A stretch of 64,000 bases of DNA from Brevibacterium sp. S22 (GTDB lineage Bacteria; Actinomycetota; Actinomycetes; Actinomycetales; Brevibacteriaceae). Position numbers and translations under genes: made by a program. The notes beneath the pieces were generated by a model that saw only the letters and a list, made by a program, of their open reading frames with translations, was not told where the DNA came from and searched no databases. How positions within the stretch are numbered: the first letter of the stretch is position 1; every line of letters begins with the position of its first letter. Location: NCBI RefSeq assembly GCF_004745485.1, contig NZ_RHFG01000003.1:186001-250000 (forward strand). Reading direction: 5' to 3'. Below are positions 63,446 through 64,000 of this stretch, in pieces.

Positions 63446-64000
63446 CAGGCATCGAGTTCGGCGAGGACCTCATCGCTGACGTCAGCGTTCGAATACACGT
63501 TCTGCACGTCGTCGCAGTCTTCGAGTGCGTCGATGAGGGTGAAGACCTTCTGCGCGGTCTCTGCGTCGAGGCTGACTTCGAGTTCGGGCACGAAGGAGGC
63601 CTCGGCCGAGTCGTAGTCGATTCCTGCGTCGACGAGGGCAGTGCGCACGTCCACGAGATCGGTGGCCTCGCAGATGATCTCGAACTTCTCGCCTTCGTCC
63701 TTGACCTCTTCGGCACCGGCGTCCATGGTCGCCAGCAGGATGGCCTCTTCGTCGGTGTCTTCAGCGTTGACGATGATGACGCCCTTGCGGTTGAAGTTGT
63801 AGGTCACAGAACCGGGATCGGCCATGCTTCCGCCGTTGCGGGTCACGGCCACGCGCACCTCGGAGGCGGCACGGTTGCGGTTGTCGGTGAGACATTCGAT
63901 GAGCAGCGCCACGCCGCCGTCGGCATAGCCTTCGTACATGATCGTCTCGTAGTTGACTCCGGCGCCGTCGAGGCCACCGCCGCGCTTGACCGCACGGGTG
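63445..64000 (-). CDS. YebC/PmpR-family protein, 5' end outside window
   Basis: Frame open to the window edge. Readable portion starts [20 protein letters not shown] and continues [36 protein letters not shown] and the acidic C-terminal half, all typical of the YebC/PmpR family (about 250 residues in full). Family members act as transcription regulators or, by more recent work, in translation of difficult motifs. It heads the conserved yebC-ruvC-ruvA-ruvB order. The true start lies beyond 64000. Confidence 0.95.
   Translation of the reverse strand, partial: TRAVKRGGGLDGAGVNYETIMYEGYADGGVALLIECLTDNRNRAASEVRVAVTRNGGSMADPGSVTYNFNRKGVIIVNAEDTDEEAILLATMDAGAEEVKDEGEKFEIICEATDLVDVRTALVDAGIDYDSAEASFVPELEVSLDAETAQKVFTLIDALEDCDDVQNVYSNADVSDEVLAELDA

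Overview
The window is high-GC, densely packed chromosomal DNA from an actinomycete. Diagnostic content includes the actinobacterial integration host factor mihF, long C-terminal tails on YajC, SecD and the Lgt-like protein, a PriA without helicase motifs, and the conserved blocks hisF-hisI-trpE-trpC-trpB-trpA, pyrR-pyrB-pyrC-carA-carB-pyrF-mihF-gmk-rpoZ-coaBC-metK-priA-fmt-rsmB-rpe, alaS-ruvX-mltG-aroE-aroC-aroK-aroB-efp-nusB and ruvC-ruvA-ruvB-yajC-secD-secF-rel-hisS-aspS. A Micrococcales member, perhaps Brevibacterium-like, fits best, but the genus is inference. Every gene is on the minus strand except two plus-strand genes at 52.8-54.9 kb. No phage, insertion sequence, CRISPR array, rRNA or tRNA gene was recognised.

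Layout by coordinate (transcription runs right to left). 1-3.4 kb: 5' part of gltB (glutamate synthase large subunit). 3.5-15.6 kb: a nearly gap-free His/Trp superoperon hisE-hisG-PH-caiB-accD3-like-hisF-hisI-trpE-TrpP-like-HGxxPAAW-trpC-trpB-trpA-lgt-like. Embedded in it are a CoA-transferase and a fused carboxyltransferase. It ends with an Lgt homologue that has lost conserved catalytic-loop residues. 15.7-25.3 kb: pnuC, rpe, rsmB, fmt, priA, metK, coaBC, rpoZ, gmk and mihF (NAD precursor uptake, pentose phosphate, rRNA and initiator-tRNA modification, SAM, CoA, GMP). 25.5-34.2 kb: the complete pyr operon, preceded by a convincing PyrR-binding hairpin that covers the pyrR ribosome binding site. 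34.2-45.7 kb: nusB, efp, the aro genes with a prepilin peptidase, mltG, ruvX, alaS, rpsD. 45.7-52.7 kb: a CPA2 antiporter, rarA, aspS, hisS and a metallo-beta-lactamase-fold hydrolase. 52.8-54.9 kb: the plus-strand island, a DUF349 protein and an AbiEi-like orphan. 54.9-64 kb: rel, secF, secD, yajC, ruvB, ruvA, ruvC and a truncated YebC/PmpR-family gene.

The genes serve amino-acid, aromatic and pyrimidine synthesis, translation, protein export, stringent response and recombination. I did not find an overt, self-contained new system. The best leads are the PyrR translational element (34127-34162), the CoA-transferase plus carboxyltransferase pair inside the His/Trp operon, the degenerate Lgt paralogue, the DUF349/AbiEi island that overlaps rel, and a set of palindromes and apparently leaderless promoters (hisE, the MBL hydrolase, the AbiEi-like gene). 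Regulatory calls rest on reading sequence by eye and are marked accordingly.
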